Assembly: GCA_963281255.1 (NCBI GenBank)
Contig: OY725497.1
Coordinates: 4,208,968 to 4,272,967, forward strand
Origin: Aphrocallistes beatrix
Lineage: Eukaryota > Porifera > Hexactinellida > Sceptrulophora > Aphrocallistidae
DNA: 64,000 nucleotides
Reading direction: 5' to 3'
Both the position numbers and the translations under genes were made by a program. Every line of letters begins with the position of its first letter. Position 1 is the first letter of the stretch. The notes under the pieces were generated by a model. It searched no databases and was not told the DNA's origin. It saw nothing but the letters and a program-made list of their open reading frames with translations. Below are positions 56,001 through 64,000 of this stretch, piece after piece.

Positions 56001-56806
56001 TTGGAAATAACATTGAGCGATACAGGACCTTCCCACGCATCGTAGGGGAGGCGGGAGGGAAAAATTATCACCTGGCGCACGAGACAGCAGATGTAGATAC
56101 TCTGGTGAATGGAACAGTTCGCTCAGCGTTCGAATACAGCGGTCAAAAGTGCTCCGCATGTTCCCGGCTCTACGTCCCCCGGCGCATGTGGGAGGAAGAA
56201 GTGATGGACAAGTTGGTAGAACGCACTAAACAACTGAAATTCGGTTCTCCTGAGGACTTCACCACCTTCTCCTCAGCTGTCATAGACGAGAAAGCTTTTG
56301 ACAATATCGAGTCCTATATCAGCTACGCAAAAAGGAACCCTGATTCCCAGATATTGGTAGGGGGAGGTTGTGACAAGACAGAAGGGTACTTTATCGAACC
56401 AACAATCGTCCTGACACGAGACCCGAACCATAAACTGATGCGAGAGGAGATATTCGGACCTGTGCTGACAGTGTACGTGTACGAGTCCGAGTACTGGGAG
56501 GGAGTGGCGAAACTGGTGGCGGAAACGAGTCCGTACGGCCTGACAGGCTCCATATACGCCAGAGACAGCAGCGTCATTACACAGATCACCACGAAGCTCA
56601 GGGAGTCTGTAGGGAACTTCTACATCAACGACAAGAGCACGGGGAGTGTGGTGGGGCAGCAGCCTTTCGGGGGTGCACGAGGCTCTGGCACGAACGATAA
56701 ATCCGGCTCCATGGCCTATATTCTAAAGTGGATGTCTTGGATGTCGATCAAGGAGAGTTTCCGCCCGCTCGATCAGGTCGACTACCCGTATATGAGCGAG
56801 AAATAA
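53040..56806 (+). CDS. ALDH4A1: ALDH4A1, mitochondrial P5C dehydrogenase, 3 exons
   Basis: Exons are 53040-53510, 53587-54021 and 56000-56806, phase 0 at both joins, giving 570 residues compared with 563 in human. A basic presequence (MPSIIRTLRQTHQIL) precedes the aldehyde dehydrogenase fold: MVGQGKTAFQAEIDAACELIDFFRF (across the first splice), the NAD-binding region FNFTAIGGNL, VLWKPA, the general-base segment GEAGGKN and the catalytic cysteine in YSGQKCSACSR. The end of the fold is IFGPVLTVYVY and QQPFGGARGSGTNDK. The enzyme oxidises glutamate semialdehyde to glutamate in proline catabolism. Intron 2 (54022-55999) contains PHGDH in antisense. Confidence 0.96.
54226..55752 (-). CDS. PHGDH: PHGDH, phosphoglycerate dehydrogenase, nested in ALDH4A1
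   Basis: 508 residues, intronless, filling most of ALDH4A1 intron 2 on the opposite strand. The sequence begins ILISDQTDPSCKSLLEENGI, as in human PHGDH. The substrate-domain motif is YDGLIVRSATKV, the NAD-binding loop GLGRIGREVASRM, and the catalytic His is in LTPHLGASTKEAQ. The regulatory C-terminal region is present (LVPYVSITRKLGVML, then an intervening domain) but ends without a clear ACT module, at about the length of the animal enzyme (533). It catalyses the first step of serine synthesis from 3-phosphoglycerate in the cytosol. Confidence 0.96.
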   Translation of the reverse strand: MDLKISRILISDQTDPSCKSLLEENGIQVEVKTGLSKEELKQLVTQYDGLIVRSATKVTADVINTPNCRLKLIGRAGTGVDNIALEAATNQGIIVMNTPGGNTISAVELTCFLMGCLARSIPKADASMKAGRWDRKLFMGTELMGKTLVILGLGRIGREVASRMQAFGMRTLGYDPVVSAEEAARFGVEVLPWDELLAAADYITVHTPLLPQTFHLISDEAISKCKQGVKILNCARGGIVDEEALLRGLDSGKVSGAALDVFEVEPPKNESLLKHENLVLTPHLGASTKEAQKRVAGEIAEQIVDAVKGRPLVGAVNAPSLTNLSSKELVPYVSITRKLGVMLGSISKELELELELGGDVAKKYQQLMRCSAVFGVLSARAIPGVNMVNAENKAKENGIKISIKLSGTEETRISLVAKDLALTGVPSCAADLLTGYNLAGCRVSLGDSLLVVEPAVPRADLLQELNSKLADKVQSLNFVENKVLIGVERGVQPGQVNGKIGSVKLVNF

Positions 56807-57359
56807 GACAAGCGGAATAGGATAGTTTTTACGAACGACTTTTGTTACAAACTATTTCTGCATTAGTATTTATCCTAACATTCGTTACTTCGATTATTCC
56901 TGAAAGTATTATTCATTTTATTAACTTAATTTTCTAGATATTAGAACTAAAAGCAGGAAATGAAATGATAATAACGCCATTTAGAAAATGCCTGTATATT
57001 CCGGGGTATGCTTACAATGTTCAGTCACTTCATCACATGATATCATGCAAAAGTATGTGAAATAAAGTGATATAAAGGAGACACAGTGTAGTACAAAGTC
57101 CAAGAAAGAGTATAAATAAAATCATAAACAAATCGTGTTTAAGAAGAACAAATAATAATATAAACAGAACCATTTAACGATTAGGAGGTAATCCATTTCC
57201 GTAGCTGTAGTGAAGTAGTGAAGGAGTGAAGGAGGGAGTTGGGAGTTATCTCCAGTATCTGCCGATGATCACACCTATGTAGATTTAGGATTTATGAGAG
57301 TTAATCGCGTATATACTATATAGCTATATTTAACAGGCAAATCTCAATTAATTAGAAAA
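56807..57359. other. Intergenic spacer
   Basis: 553 bp between ALDH4A1 and FAM184. It is AT-rich, with a G/A-rich patch near 57205-57245. No gene or repeat was recognised; it should include the FAM184 promoter. Confidence 0.6.
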
Positions 57360-60300
57360 ATGTCAAAAGTCAATTTGAATGGCGGTCCTCTAGCCGGGTT
57401 GCCTCCTGAGCTGCAAACAAAAGTTCTGAAGAAAATCGCACAACTGACAAAAGTGATCTACACCCTCCACACCAAGAGTGAGGATCAGGATCAGATCGCG
57501 GAGGCCATCAGGATGAAGTACCAGGAGGACCTGGAGAAATCTGGAAAGGAGTTCGAAGCCCGGTTGGAGCAGCTCCAGTGCAGACACGTGAGTGAGATCG
57601 AGAAGTACAAGGAGCACATAGGCAAAGCTGACGGGAAGGTACAGCAGGTGAGAGAATTGCTGAGAGGAGTGGAGAACCAAGCCGAGACTCAAAAGTCGTA
57701 CTACATTAGAGAACTGTCTGCTCTCGAGAAGAAATACCAAAGAGAGTTGGACAAGCTTGTAGAATCAGTAGCAGAGAGTGAGAACAGAGCTGTTAATGTT
57801 AAGCAGACTCAGGAAGTTTGCGATGAGAGGATTAAAAGATTAGAAGAGGCGCATACACAAGAAACTGATCGGATTCTGTCGAAGTTCGGACAGGAGAACA
57901 AACTGCTACAGAGAGAGATAGTCTCACTCAAAACGGAGCAAGAACTGCTGAGCAATGAGAAAGATGAAATGATAACAGAACACAGAGATGAGACACATAA
58001 ACTGGAAACGGAACGCGAGACTCTACTTGAGAATCAGAGAGAGGCAGAAGAGATGGTACAGAAGAGGATTGCGGAGATGAGGGACGAATCAGCTAAAGAA
58101 AAGGAGCTAGCAAATGCTCAGATCTCGGGAATGACTAACAAGATCAACTCTCTTCAGACAGAGAATCAGCGTCTGTCTAGTGCTACGAGTGAGTTACAAA
58201 ACAAACTGAGCGGAACTAGCAATGAGAGCGAGGGACTACAGAGGGAAGTGAAAGAGCTAGCGAGAGCGAAGAAGTCTCTGGAAGAAGAGCTGGGAAAGCG
58301 AGGAAACGAGTTGCAGACGGCATTACAGCAACTCGGTGTAGTGAATGAAGCAGGCAGTGAGAGGAGCAGAGTGCTGCAAGAGCTCGAGCTCACTGTATCC
58401 ACACTGGAGACGACTGTGAGTTCACTGCAGGCAGAGAGAGACGCGCTCTTCACCAGCTTGTCAGAAGCCAGAGAGGATAAGGAGAAGCACATCAGCAGAT
58501 CCAAGCAGACTGACAAGCTGATAGAAGGGAAAGTGAGGAGTCTAGAACAGGAGTGTAGCAAGCTGAGGCATCAAGTGAACATACAGAACCAAGAGCTCGA
58601 AGCAGAGAGGGAGAGGTTCAAATCCTCTCTGGAGCAGCAGGGGTTGTCCTTGGAGACTGAGGGTGCTAGGAGGCTGGAGGGACTGGAGGAGGAGCATAGG
58701 GTGGCGATGAAAAACGCAGAAGAGAACACACAGGCTGCGCTCATCCAGTTGCACCAGGACCTGAAAGCCTCGCACCAGTTCCAAGCAGATAAACTGTGCT
58801 CTGAGAAAGATGACGTCATCAGAAGCTTGGAGGAGAGTATAGAGGCATTGGTACGCGCGGTTAACGACAAGACTCGAGAAATGGAGTCGCTAGCTGCTCG
58901 TCTGAAGGAGAGGGAATCCGGTGCGGTAACAGCTGCCGAAGAAGTGAGGAGTCTACAAACTAAACTGAGGACAGTAGCGAGTGATCTGAGAGAGAAATCA
59001 GAAAAGGAGACAGCGCTCCTGAGAGAGAAAGCGACTTTAGAAGAGAAGTGCAACCTGATACAGTTAGAAGCGAGGAGAAGGGAACTTGAGCTAGTCAATG
59101 CAGCGAAGACGGAGACGAGTTCAGCGATCCTGGAATTGAATGAGAAGTGGGAGCTTAGGTTAAGAGAGGAGATTCGCGAGGCAGAGAATTCACTGAGGGA
59201 GTCTCAGACTGCGGAGCTGTCTCGATCTAAGCTCGAGAGTGAGCAGAGGTTGAAGATAGAGCTGGAGAGAGTGTTGTGCGAGTGGGACGAGAAGGAGAGG
59301 GATAGTAAGCAGAGGGTAACCAAGCTGGAGAAGGAGTTGAAGCAAGCTAGGGAAGATAGGGTGCAGTTGGAGAGTAGGCTGTTAGAAAAGGAAAGAATGT
59401 TGTCTCGAGAGAGGAAGGAGAGAGAGAACAATTTCAGCATTAGCAGGAGTGAGGTGGACCGTATGAGAGAGCAGTACGAGAAGGATTTGGAGGGACTACG
59501 GTTGTCGCTGAGTATGAAATCCGCAACGGAGATGCGCGACTTGAAAGAGCAGTATGAGAAAGAGATGGCGGCAGTAAGGTCCGGACACGCTGCGTCAGTG
59601 AACGCACTGAAAGATACGCTGAATCGAGAGAAGCTGAGTGTGCTGAGAGAGATCGAGTCTAGACACAGAGCGGAAGTGGAGGCAATGAAGTCTAACTCTA
59701 AACAGAGTCTCGAGAGTTTCCAGAAACAGAGCGAAGAGGAGAGTCAGCTGCTGATTTCCGAGAGGGAAGTAGAGTTTAAGAAAGTGCTGGGAGCGAAGGA
59801 GCGTGCTTTAACAGAGAGAGAGAAAGAGATCGAGACGATGAAGGGTCAGATCAACTCGCAGCACACTTCTAAGTCTGAGTACAGAGCAGACGTCTCACGG
59901 CTCCAGAATGCTATAAAAGAGCTAGGAGACAGTCTGGAGGAGAAGGAGAGCGAGCTGCTGACTGTCCGGAGGGAAGCGAGTCAGATCCTGAAGCAGAGAG
60001 AGAACAGCATCCGGGTTCTCCATCAGAAGGACGTGAGAGCTCTGGAAGAGAAGTACCAGATACGAGCCAAGCAGCTGGCTGCAGATTTCACGCTCATCCG
60101 CCGCGGGCTAGAAGAGAAGCTCGAAGAAATGAACGGTGAACTGCAGAAGTCAGATAAGCGTTATTTTTCGCGAGAGCCTCGCTCTGAAGATCTGCTCTTG
60201 ATATCCGAACTACAGGCCACGCTGAAACGTCGAGAACTAGAGCTATCCAAACTGAGCGAAGAAGCCAAACTCTATAAACTGGAGTTGGTCAACCGAGAGC

Positions 60301-60536
60301 AAAATTACAATAAAATGTTTGGAACGAAGCCAAAGATCGGACCCCTCACTCCGAGAAGCAAGTCCAGTGAAGGAACAGTCCAAAGAAACAGTTTTCCCAG
60401 CGCTCCGAGCTTGAGTTCTCACAAGTCGAAGGTTCTATCTGCTACGAGGGAGACCACTCTCCCCAAGCCCACCATAGCAGATAAGAGCAAGACGATGGGA
60501 ACTTCGAGTCACAGCAGACTGCAGCACAGCACTTAG
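57360..60536 (+). CDS. FAM184-like long coiled-coil protein
   Basis: 1058 residues in a single exon of almost continuous coiled coil. The N-terminus LAGLPPELQTKVLKKIAQL and then LTKVIYTLHTKSED match FAM184A/B, whose proteins start with the LTKVIYALNTKND motif. The C-terminal part (FTLIRRGLEEKLEEMNGEL, LQATLKRRELELSKL, ELVNREQNYNKMFG) also follows FAM184, followed by a basic, serine-rich tail. FAM184 function is not established, though its distribution in animals with cilia suggests a cytoskeletal role. The absence of introns in so long a coiled-coil gene is notable. The 3' end faces that of MOSPD1, 146 bp away. Confidence 0.88.
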   Translation: MSKVNLNGGPLAGLPPELQTKVLKKIAQLTKVIYTLHTKSEDQDQIAEAIRMKYQEDLEKSGKEFEARLEQLQCRHVSEIEKYKEHIGKADGKVQQVRELLRGVENQAETQKSYYIRELSALEKKYQRELDKLVESVAESENRAVNVKQTQEVCDERIKRLEEAHTQETDRILSKFGQENKLLQREIVSLKTEQELLSNEKDEMITEHRDETHKLETERETLLENQREAEEMVQKRIAEMRDESAKEKELANAQISGMTNKINSLQTENQRLSSATSELQNKLSGTSNESEGLQREVKELARAKKSLEEELGKRGNELQTALQQLGVVNEAGSERSRVLQELELTVSTLETTVSSLQAERDALFTSLSEAREDKEKHISRSKQTDKLIEGKVRSLEQECSKLRHQVNIQNQELEAERERFKSSLEQQGLSLETEGARRLEGLEEEHRVAMKNAEENTQAALIQLHQDLKASHQFQADKLCSEKDDVIRSLEESIEALVRAVNDKTREMESLAARLKERESGAVTAAEEVRSLQTKLRTVASDLREKSEKETALLREKATLEEKCNLIQLEARRRELELVNAAKTETSSAILELNEKWELRLREEIREAENSLRESQTAELSRSKLESEQRLKIELERVLCEWDEKERDSKQRVTKLEKELKQAREDRVQLESRLLEKERMLSRERKERENNFSISRSEVDRMREQYEKDLEGLRLSLSMKSATEMRDLKEQYEKEMAAVRSGHAASVNALKDTLNREKLSVLREIESRHRAEVEAMKSNSKQSLESFQKQSEEESQLLISEREVEFKKVLGAKERALTEREKEIETMKGQINSQHTSKSEYRADVSRLQNAIKELGDSLEEKESELLTVRREASQILKQRENSIRVLHQKDVRALEEKYQIRAKQLAADFTLIRRGLEEKLEEMNGELQKSDKRYFSREPRSEDLLLISELQATLKRRELELSKLSEEAKLYKLELVNREQNYNKMFGTKPKIGPLTPRSKSSEGTVQRNSFPSAPSLSSHKSKVLSATRETTLPKPTIADKSKTMGTSSHSRLQHST

Positions 60537-60682
60537 CAGCACTGTTGTACTGTCGGCTCTGGAAACGAGTGATTGCGAAGCGTAACACTGCACTGACATC
60601 ATTAATGTATTCTCTCTGAACGCGAATGAATATGCTAGCTTACTCCGTTTCAATTTAGAGGGTTTATAAGGGAGCTAATCTT

Positions 60683-61863
60683 CTACTTACCAATAAGGAG
60701 GGCTGCGATTAATTTGTGGTCATAATCCAATAAGTAAGAGAGCGGCATCATGAGCACTGCTAGCGAGACAGTCGAGAGGGCGAACCAGGGAATCTTCCTC
60801 TGAGCTACCCATCTCCTAGCTAGAGGGTGCTTCATGAAAATCTTACACGAATAACTTGAATTTAAAATAACATTCAGAACACACATGATGTAATAATTTA
60901 CTTTTTACAGAGGTTTTTGTGAGTATACTTTTATTGGCACTAACTGTAGAGATCTAAGACACAGAGAGAGGAACATTATTAATTTGTCACAGAAAGGTCC
61001 TGTCGAGTTTGACGGTCCATTACCTCAGGAAAGTGAGAGACGTCTTCAGTAGTGTTTAAGAAGACTAAGATGTCTTTCTTGCCAATACACGCGTGGTTAG
61101 AGAATATCTTTATTAGAAACTTGTCTGCAAATCCAGTCACATTTTCTTCAATGACGCGACGTCTTATCGGTCTAAAGTCAACAGACATATTTTAGCTAGC
61201 ATTACGTAGTTGCAATTTGTGAATAATATCACTCTACTGTATACAGTCAGGGCAGCTTAATATGAACATTCGTTTATTATGAACCAACCTGGTCCCAATT
61301 TCATTTTTAGATAGGATTTTTATTGAATCAAGTTCGCTTAATATGAAATATCTCTATTATGAACATATTTTTGGTCCCCTGGTGGTTCACAATAAGCGAC
61401 CCTGACTGTAGTCTAATATTGAAATCAAGACAGAGTAAATTTGAACGAATAAAGCTTACATATCCACACAAAACTGAGCTTGAACTGAACCTTCAGAATT
61501 ATCCACTGTATACTTCTTCGGAGCAGTAGTGTATACTAAATAGAATATAGATATAACTGATAATAATTAAATGATGAAATATAACAGAAAAGTTATTCGC
61601 TTACATTTGTAATCAATCTCGAAGTTGAAAGGGTTGTAGAGGGTCAGCATCTTCTCTCTCTCTTCTCTAGAGAACAAGAGTTTGTCTGAAGAGAGGATCA
61701 CAGGAACAAGTCGGCCCACTGGCGATCCAACTCCGTTTCCTGGAGAGGAAGGACACCGTCCCTGGTGTCTAGCCTTTCTATGCTGCACCATACTGTTGGC
61801 ATTCATTGAATTTAACGATTCAGATATATCTCCGGAGTTTGAATTTATATCTGAACAATCCAT
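60683..61863 (-). CDS. MOSPD1: MOSPD1-like MSP-domain membrane protein, 4 exons
   Basis: Minus-strand exons are 61863-61605, 61535-61460, 61171-61024 and 60841-60683, all in phase and totalling 213 residues, the same as human MOSPD1. The MSP domain spans the first three exons: VPVILSSDKLLFSREEREKMLTLYNPF, then YTTAPKKYTV and QFCVDI, then the EENVTGFADKFLIKIF segment. The last exon has the two C-terminal membrane segments (FALSTVSLAVLMMPLSYLL; HKLIAALLIG). MOSPD1 and MOSPD3 are ER tail-anchored receptors for FFAT-like motifs. The N-terminal 40 residues are a serine/asparagine-rich extension. The stop (TAG at 60683-60685) follows a donor-like GTAAG, so an alternative end is possible. Confidence 0.88.
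61242..61410. mobile_element. TA-flanked MITE (pogo/Tigger-like), 169 bp
   Basis: Termini TACAGTCAGGGCAGCTTAAT and, reverse-complemented from the right, TACAGTCAGGGTCGCTTATT form an inverted repeat of about 26 bp with few mismatches, flanked by TA. The interior repeats the TTATGAAC motif. It lies in MOSPD1 intron 2 and has no coding capacity. The ends share TACAGTC with the element at 49033-49199 but the rest differs. Confidence 0.85.
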
Positions 61864-62218
61864 GGTAGTATCAAATATTCTGTAATGTCTGTCTGTGTGG
61901 GGTTGGAAGTGTAGCTGAGCTTAGATTCATAGGTATCAGACGCAACTCTAAACAACTAATAACTAATAAAATAAAAAATAACAATCAATGATAATGTAAG
62001 GAATCACTCAGATCATTGCGATGATTGATTCCACGATAATCGGCGGATTTTAACAATATGAAAGCCCGAGCCAATGATCGTTTCACTTCGTACTATGGGC
62101 AATGAAGTAACTCAATTCGAAAATACCAATAAAGTCATTATAAAAACAAAACAGCACATCTCGGATAATATATAAAGAAATGTAGCAATGAGAATATGTA
62201 ATGAAAGGATGAGTAGAG
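61864..62218. other. Intergenic spacer
   Basis: 355 bp upstream of MOSPD1 and downstream of DHRS12. AT-rich with no recognised feature; it should hold the MOSPD1 promoter. Confidence 0.6.
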
Positions 62219-63268
62219 TTAGACTGGGGGTTCATCAGACTGTTCACTAGGGGTCTGGGGTACAGGATTGGGAGTAGCTCCTGAGGAGACGGGAGGGGGT
62301 GCAGGGGAAAGGAATCGCTGCTGCAACTCCTGTAGCCCTCGAATTAACACCTCTTCCTCCTCACCGGTGGAGTGAGTCCCGGAGTTGAGGTGCTCTGGCA
62401 TCACCTGTCTGTCCAGGAAGAAGCTCCCGCTGGGGAACTCCCTGATCCGCCGAGTCACGCAGAGCCAGTGCGCCGTGTCCGCACCTTGATCCGGGGTCCT
62501 GAGTTTGCTTCGGAGCAGTTTGTGGAAGGTAGGCATGGCGGACTCCACTGCTGGAGTGTCCGCCCATCCCGGATGCATCGCGCTGAAGTGAATAGAAGGG
62601 TACAGCTTGGCAAAGCTGCGATTCATCACTACCTGCTGACGTTTGTTCTCAGCATACACAAATGTACCATCGAACTTGTGCAATCTGGCAGAGTTGAAGT
62701 CATCAGGGACTAGCTTGACAGTGTACATTCCTCCGGAGCTGACGAATATCACTCTGGGGTCCTGCGATTTCTCCAGAAGCGGAATGAACTGGTTGGTTAT
62801 GAAATAAGGCGCCAGAGTGTTGGTAGCAAAGTTCACTTCCAAATCGTCCTCATTCGTGGTACGCGTGTGCACCATACATCCCGCGTTATGCACCAGCACG
62901 TCTAATGGAGTGCCTGTCCCGACGAATTCGGAACAGAAGCGCAGCACGTCTCGTGTTTGAGAGAGGTCGCATATGTGTAAGTGCACCTTCTGACTTCCGG
63001 TGGCATCCATGATTCGCTGCCTCGCTTCAACACCTCTCTGCTCGTTCCGACACACCATGTGGACAGTGGCCCCTGCCCTGGCTAAGTTGAGAGCTACACA
63101 GTAGCCGATGCCGCTGTTCGCTCCTGTGACCAGACAGCTCCTGCCTGTCATGTCCGTGTCGATGTCTCCTGCTTGGAATGCCTTACTGGCTTTCTCGTAG
63201 CCGCCTCGAGTGAACTCCTTCATGCCCTTCATGAAGAACGAGGCATTGCGGATCCAGGACTGAGACAT
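62219..63268 (-). CDS. DHRS12: DHRS12-like short-chain dehydrogenase
   Basis: 349 residues, intronless. The family start MKGMKEFTRGGYEKASKAF (human AKGLREYTKSGYESACKDF) is followed by the SDR fold: cofactor loop VTGANSGIGYCVA, VLVHNAGCMV, the catalytic YAENK (Tyr-x-x-x-Lys), VSSGGMYTVKL and MHPGWADTPAV. All are characteristic of DHRS12, an SDR of the 40C class with unknown substrate. The C-terminal 35 residues are proline- and serine-rich and not conserved. No signal peptide is evident; an N-terminal hydrophobic stretch is weak. Confidence 0.94.
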   Translation of the reverse strand: MSQSWIRNASFFMKGMKEFTRGGYEKASKAFQAGDIDTDMTGRSCLVTGANSGIGYCVALNLARAGATVHMVCRNEQRGVEARQRIMDATGSQKVHLHICDLSQTRDVLRFCSEFVGTGTPLDVLVHNAGCMVHTRTTNEDDLEVNFATNTLAPYFITNQFIPLLEKSQDPRVIFVSSGGMYTVKLVPDDFNSARLHKFDGTFVYAENKRQQVVMNRSFAKLYPSIHFSAMHPGWADTPAVESAMPTFHKLLRSKLRTPDQGADTAHWLCVTRRIREFPSGSFFLDRQVMPEHLNSGTHSTGEEEEVLIRGLQELQQRFLSPAPPPVSSGATPNPVPQTPSEQSDEPPV

Positions 63269-63774
63269 TAGCTGTTAGAGATGATAATACTATATGTCCT
63301 CGAATAGTAGCTATCATTAATTTTAGCCCATTTACCACCTGAAGGGGAATTAATATTTCAGAAATAAGAGACTTTTCAATGAATGTAACGCGTTCATGAG
63401 GGGCAACTTATGTTCCTGAGAATTTCAACAATGACGAGACTAAAGTTTAATAAGAAGACTGTGTTACAATCGTTACAAATCACCTTTGGCCACCATTTTT
63501 TGGCGAATTTATGACAAAATTCCAAGAAAATTTAATTATAATTTACACTTTGAATCTCAAAAAATCCACCAAAAAATAACCAGCAGTCTTGAGTTAACAA
63601 TTTAAACGGTCATCCATTGTCCATATTTTAACATTTTGGTATCAACCATCGGCCAACCATAGATGAAATATTTATTCCTGAAAAGTTCGAATTATTTGAA
63701 AGGGATGAATAAATCGCTAAAAAGAATGTATCTTAAAAAGTTAATTCAAAATTAGATATATGTTCAGCATAATG
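63269..63774. other. Intergenic spacer
   Basis: 506 bp upstream of DHRS12. AT-rich with no gene recognised; it lies between the DHRS12 start and the edge element. Confidence 0.6.
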
Positions 63775-63998
63775 ATTACATACATGCCAACCTGAGCCAT
63801 GATAAAAACGGGACGCAGCGTTGAATTTCGCGGGACATGGCGGGACGCAATAGAAAAGTATTATACATGAGTAAAGAAAAGCGGGACATAATGAGGAAAT
63901 TTCATGTATAAGCGGGACACTCGAGAAAATTAGCTCAATAGAAGAGTGAAGAAAGCGGGACGTCCCGCCAAAAACGGGACAATTGGCAAGTATGTTAT
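63775..63998. mobile_element. Inverted-repeat element with GCGGGAC repeats
   Basis: The left end ATTACATACATGCCAACC and the right end, reverse-complemented, AATAACATACTTGCCAATTG form an imperfect inverted repeat. Inside are at least six CGGGAC units (near 63809, 63830, 63840, 63881, 63912 and 63956) and a palindromic GCGGGACGTCCCGC at 63955-63968. It is G/C-rich compared with its surroundings and non-coding. It may continue past the window. Confidence 0.65.
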
Positions 63999-64000
63999 TA

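Noticed and set aside
60435..60653. A fifth MOSPD1 exon after the GTAAG at the end of exon 4
   Set aside because: The four exons already give 213 residues ending after the second membrane helix, as in human MOSPD1; the downstream frame lies antisense to FAM184 and adds no family sequence.

Overview
This window is nuclear DNA of an animal. It is AT-rich and gene-dense, with spliceosomal introns bounded by GT..AG, many of them only 60-150 bp. Gene content is metazoan and ciliated-cell-like: a synaptophysin relative, LRCH, an EGF/laminin-G matrix protein, the transition-zone proteins TMEM231 and TMEM216, and a UGA-recoded selenoprotein T. Two things suggest a ctenophore (comb jelly): the abundance of genes nested inside introns of other genes, which is reported as common in ctenophore genomes, and the mix of intronless and intron-rich genes. 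The lineage is an inference and not proven by the sequence.

I find 35 protein-coding genes plus one broken duplicate. Positions 1-11 kb hold mostly small intronless + strand genes: a FAM124-like protein, a macrodomain protein, a synaptophysin-family protein, TMEM231, RTRAF, TRAPPC2, the four-exon zinc-finger gene HINFP, CLPP and MRPL55. Positions 11.5-19.4 kb hold two host genes, each carrying an antisense intronless gene in an intron: CNNM with MOCS1, and SELENOT with an SLC35F transporter. Positions 19.8-26.5 kb hold NUDT21, GLRX3 and a seven-exon secreted EGF/LamG gene. Positions 26.8-40 kb are a single gene, the mitochondrial helicase Twinkle, whose introns contain EIF4A3, NDUFAF4, two TMEM256 copies (one frameshifted), a C18orf63 homologue, a DUF4537-like gene, a small membrane protein and TMEM216. 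Positions 40-44 kb hold DAGLB and an NHL-repeat protein. Positions 44.6-52.3 kb are an 18-exon LRCH gene that hosts an orphan seven-helix protein and ZDHHC6. Positions 52.4-63.3 kb hold a coiled-coil protein, ALDH4A1 with PHGDH nested inside it, FAM184, MOSPD1 and DHRS12.

Thirteen transcription units lie inside introns of five hosts. Twelve of the thirteen are intronless and ten are antisense to their host. Mitochondrial genes recur (TWNK, CLPP, MRPL55, NDUFAF4, ALDH4A1), as do transition-zone genes, but most neighbours have unrelated housekeeping roles, so position is probably not functional grouping. Several same-strand neighbours are only 108-161 bp apart.

Repeats are few and short: a (TA)n tract, two TA-flanked MITEs, an inverted-repeat element at the right edge, interleaved inverted repeats in an LRCH intron, and a tandem duplication around TMEM256. 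A 50-bp copy of an exon lies between the two TMEM256 units. I saw no tRNA, rRNA or CRISPR array. Exon boundaries were placed by eye from GT/AG sites, reading-frame phase and family resemblance.
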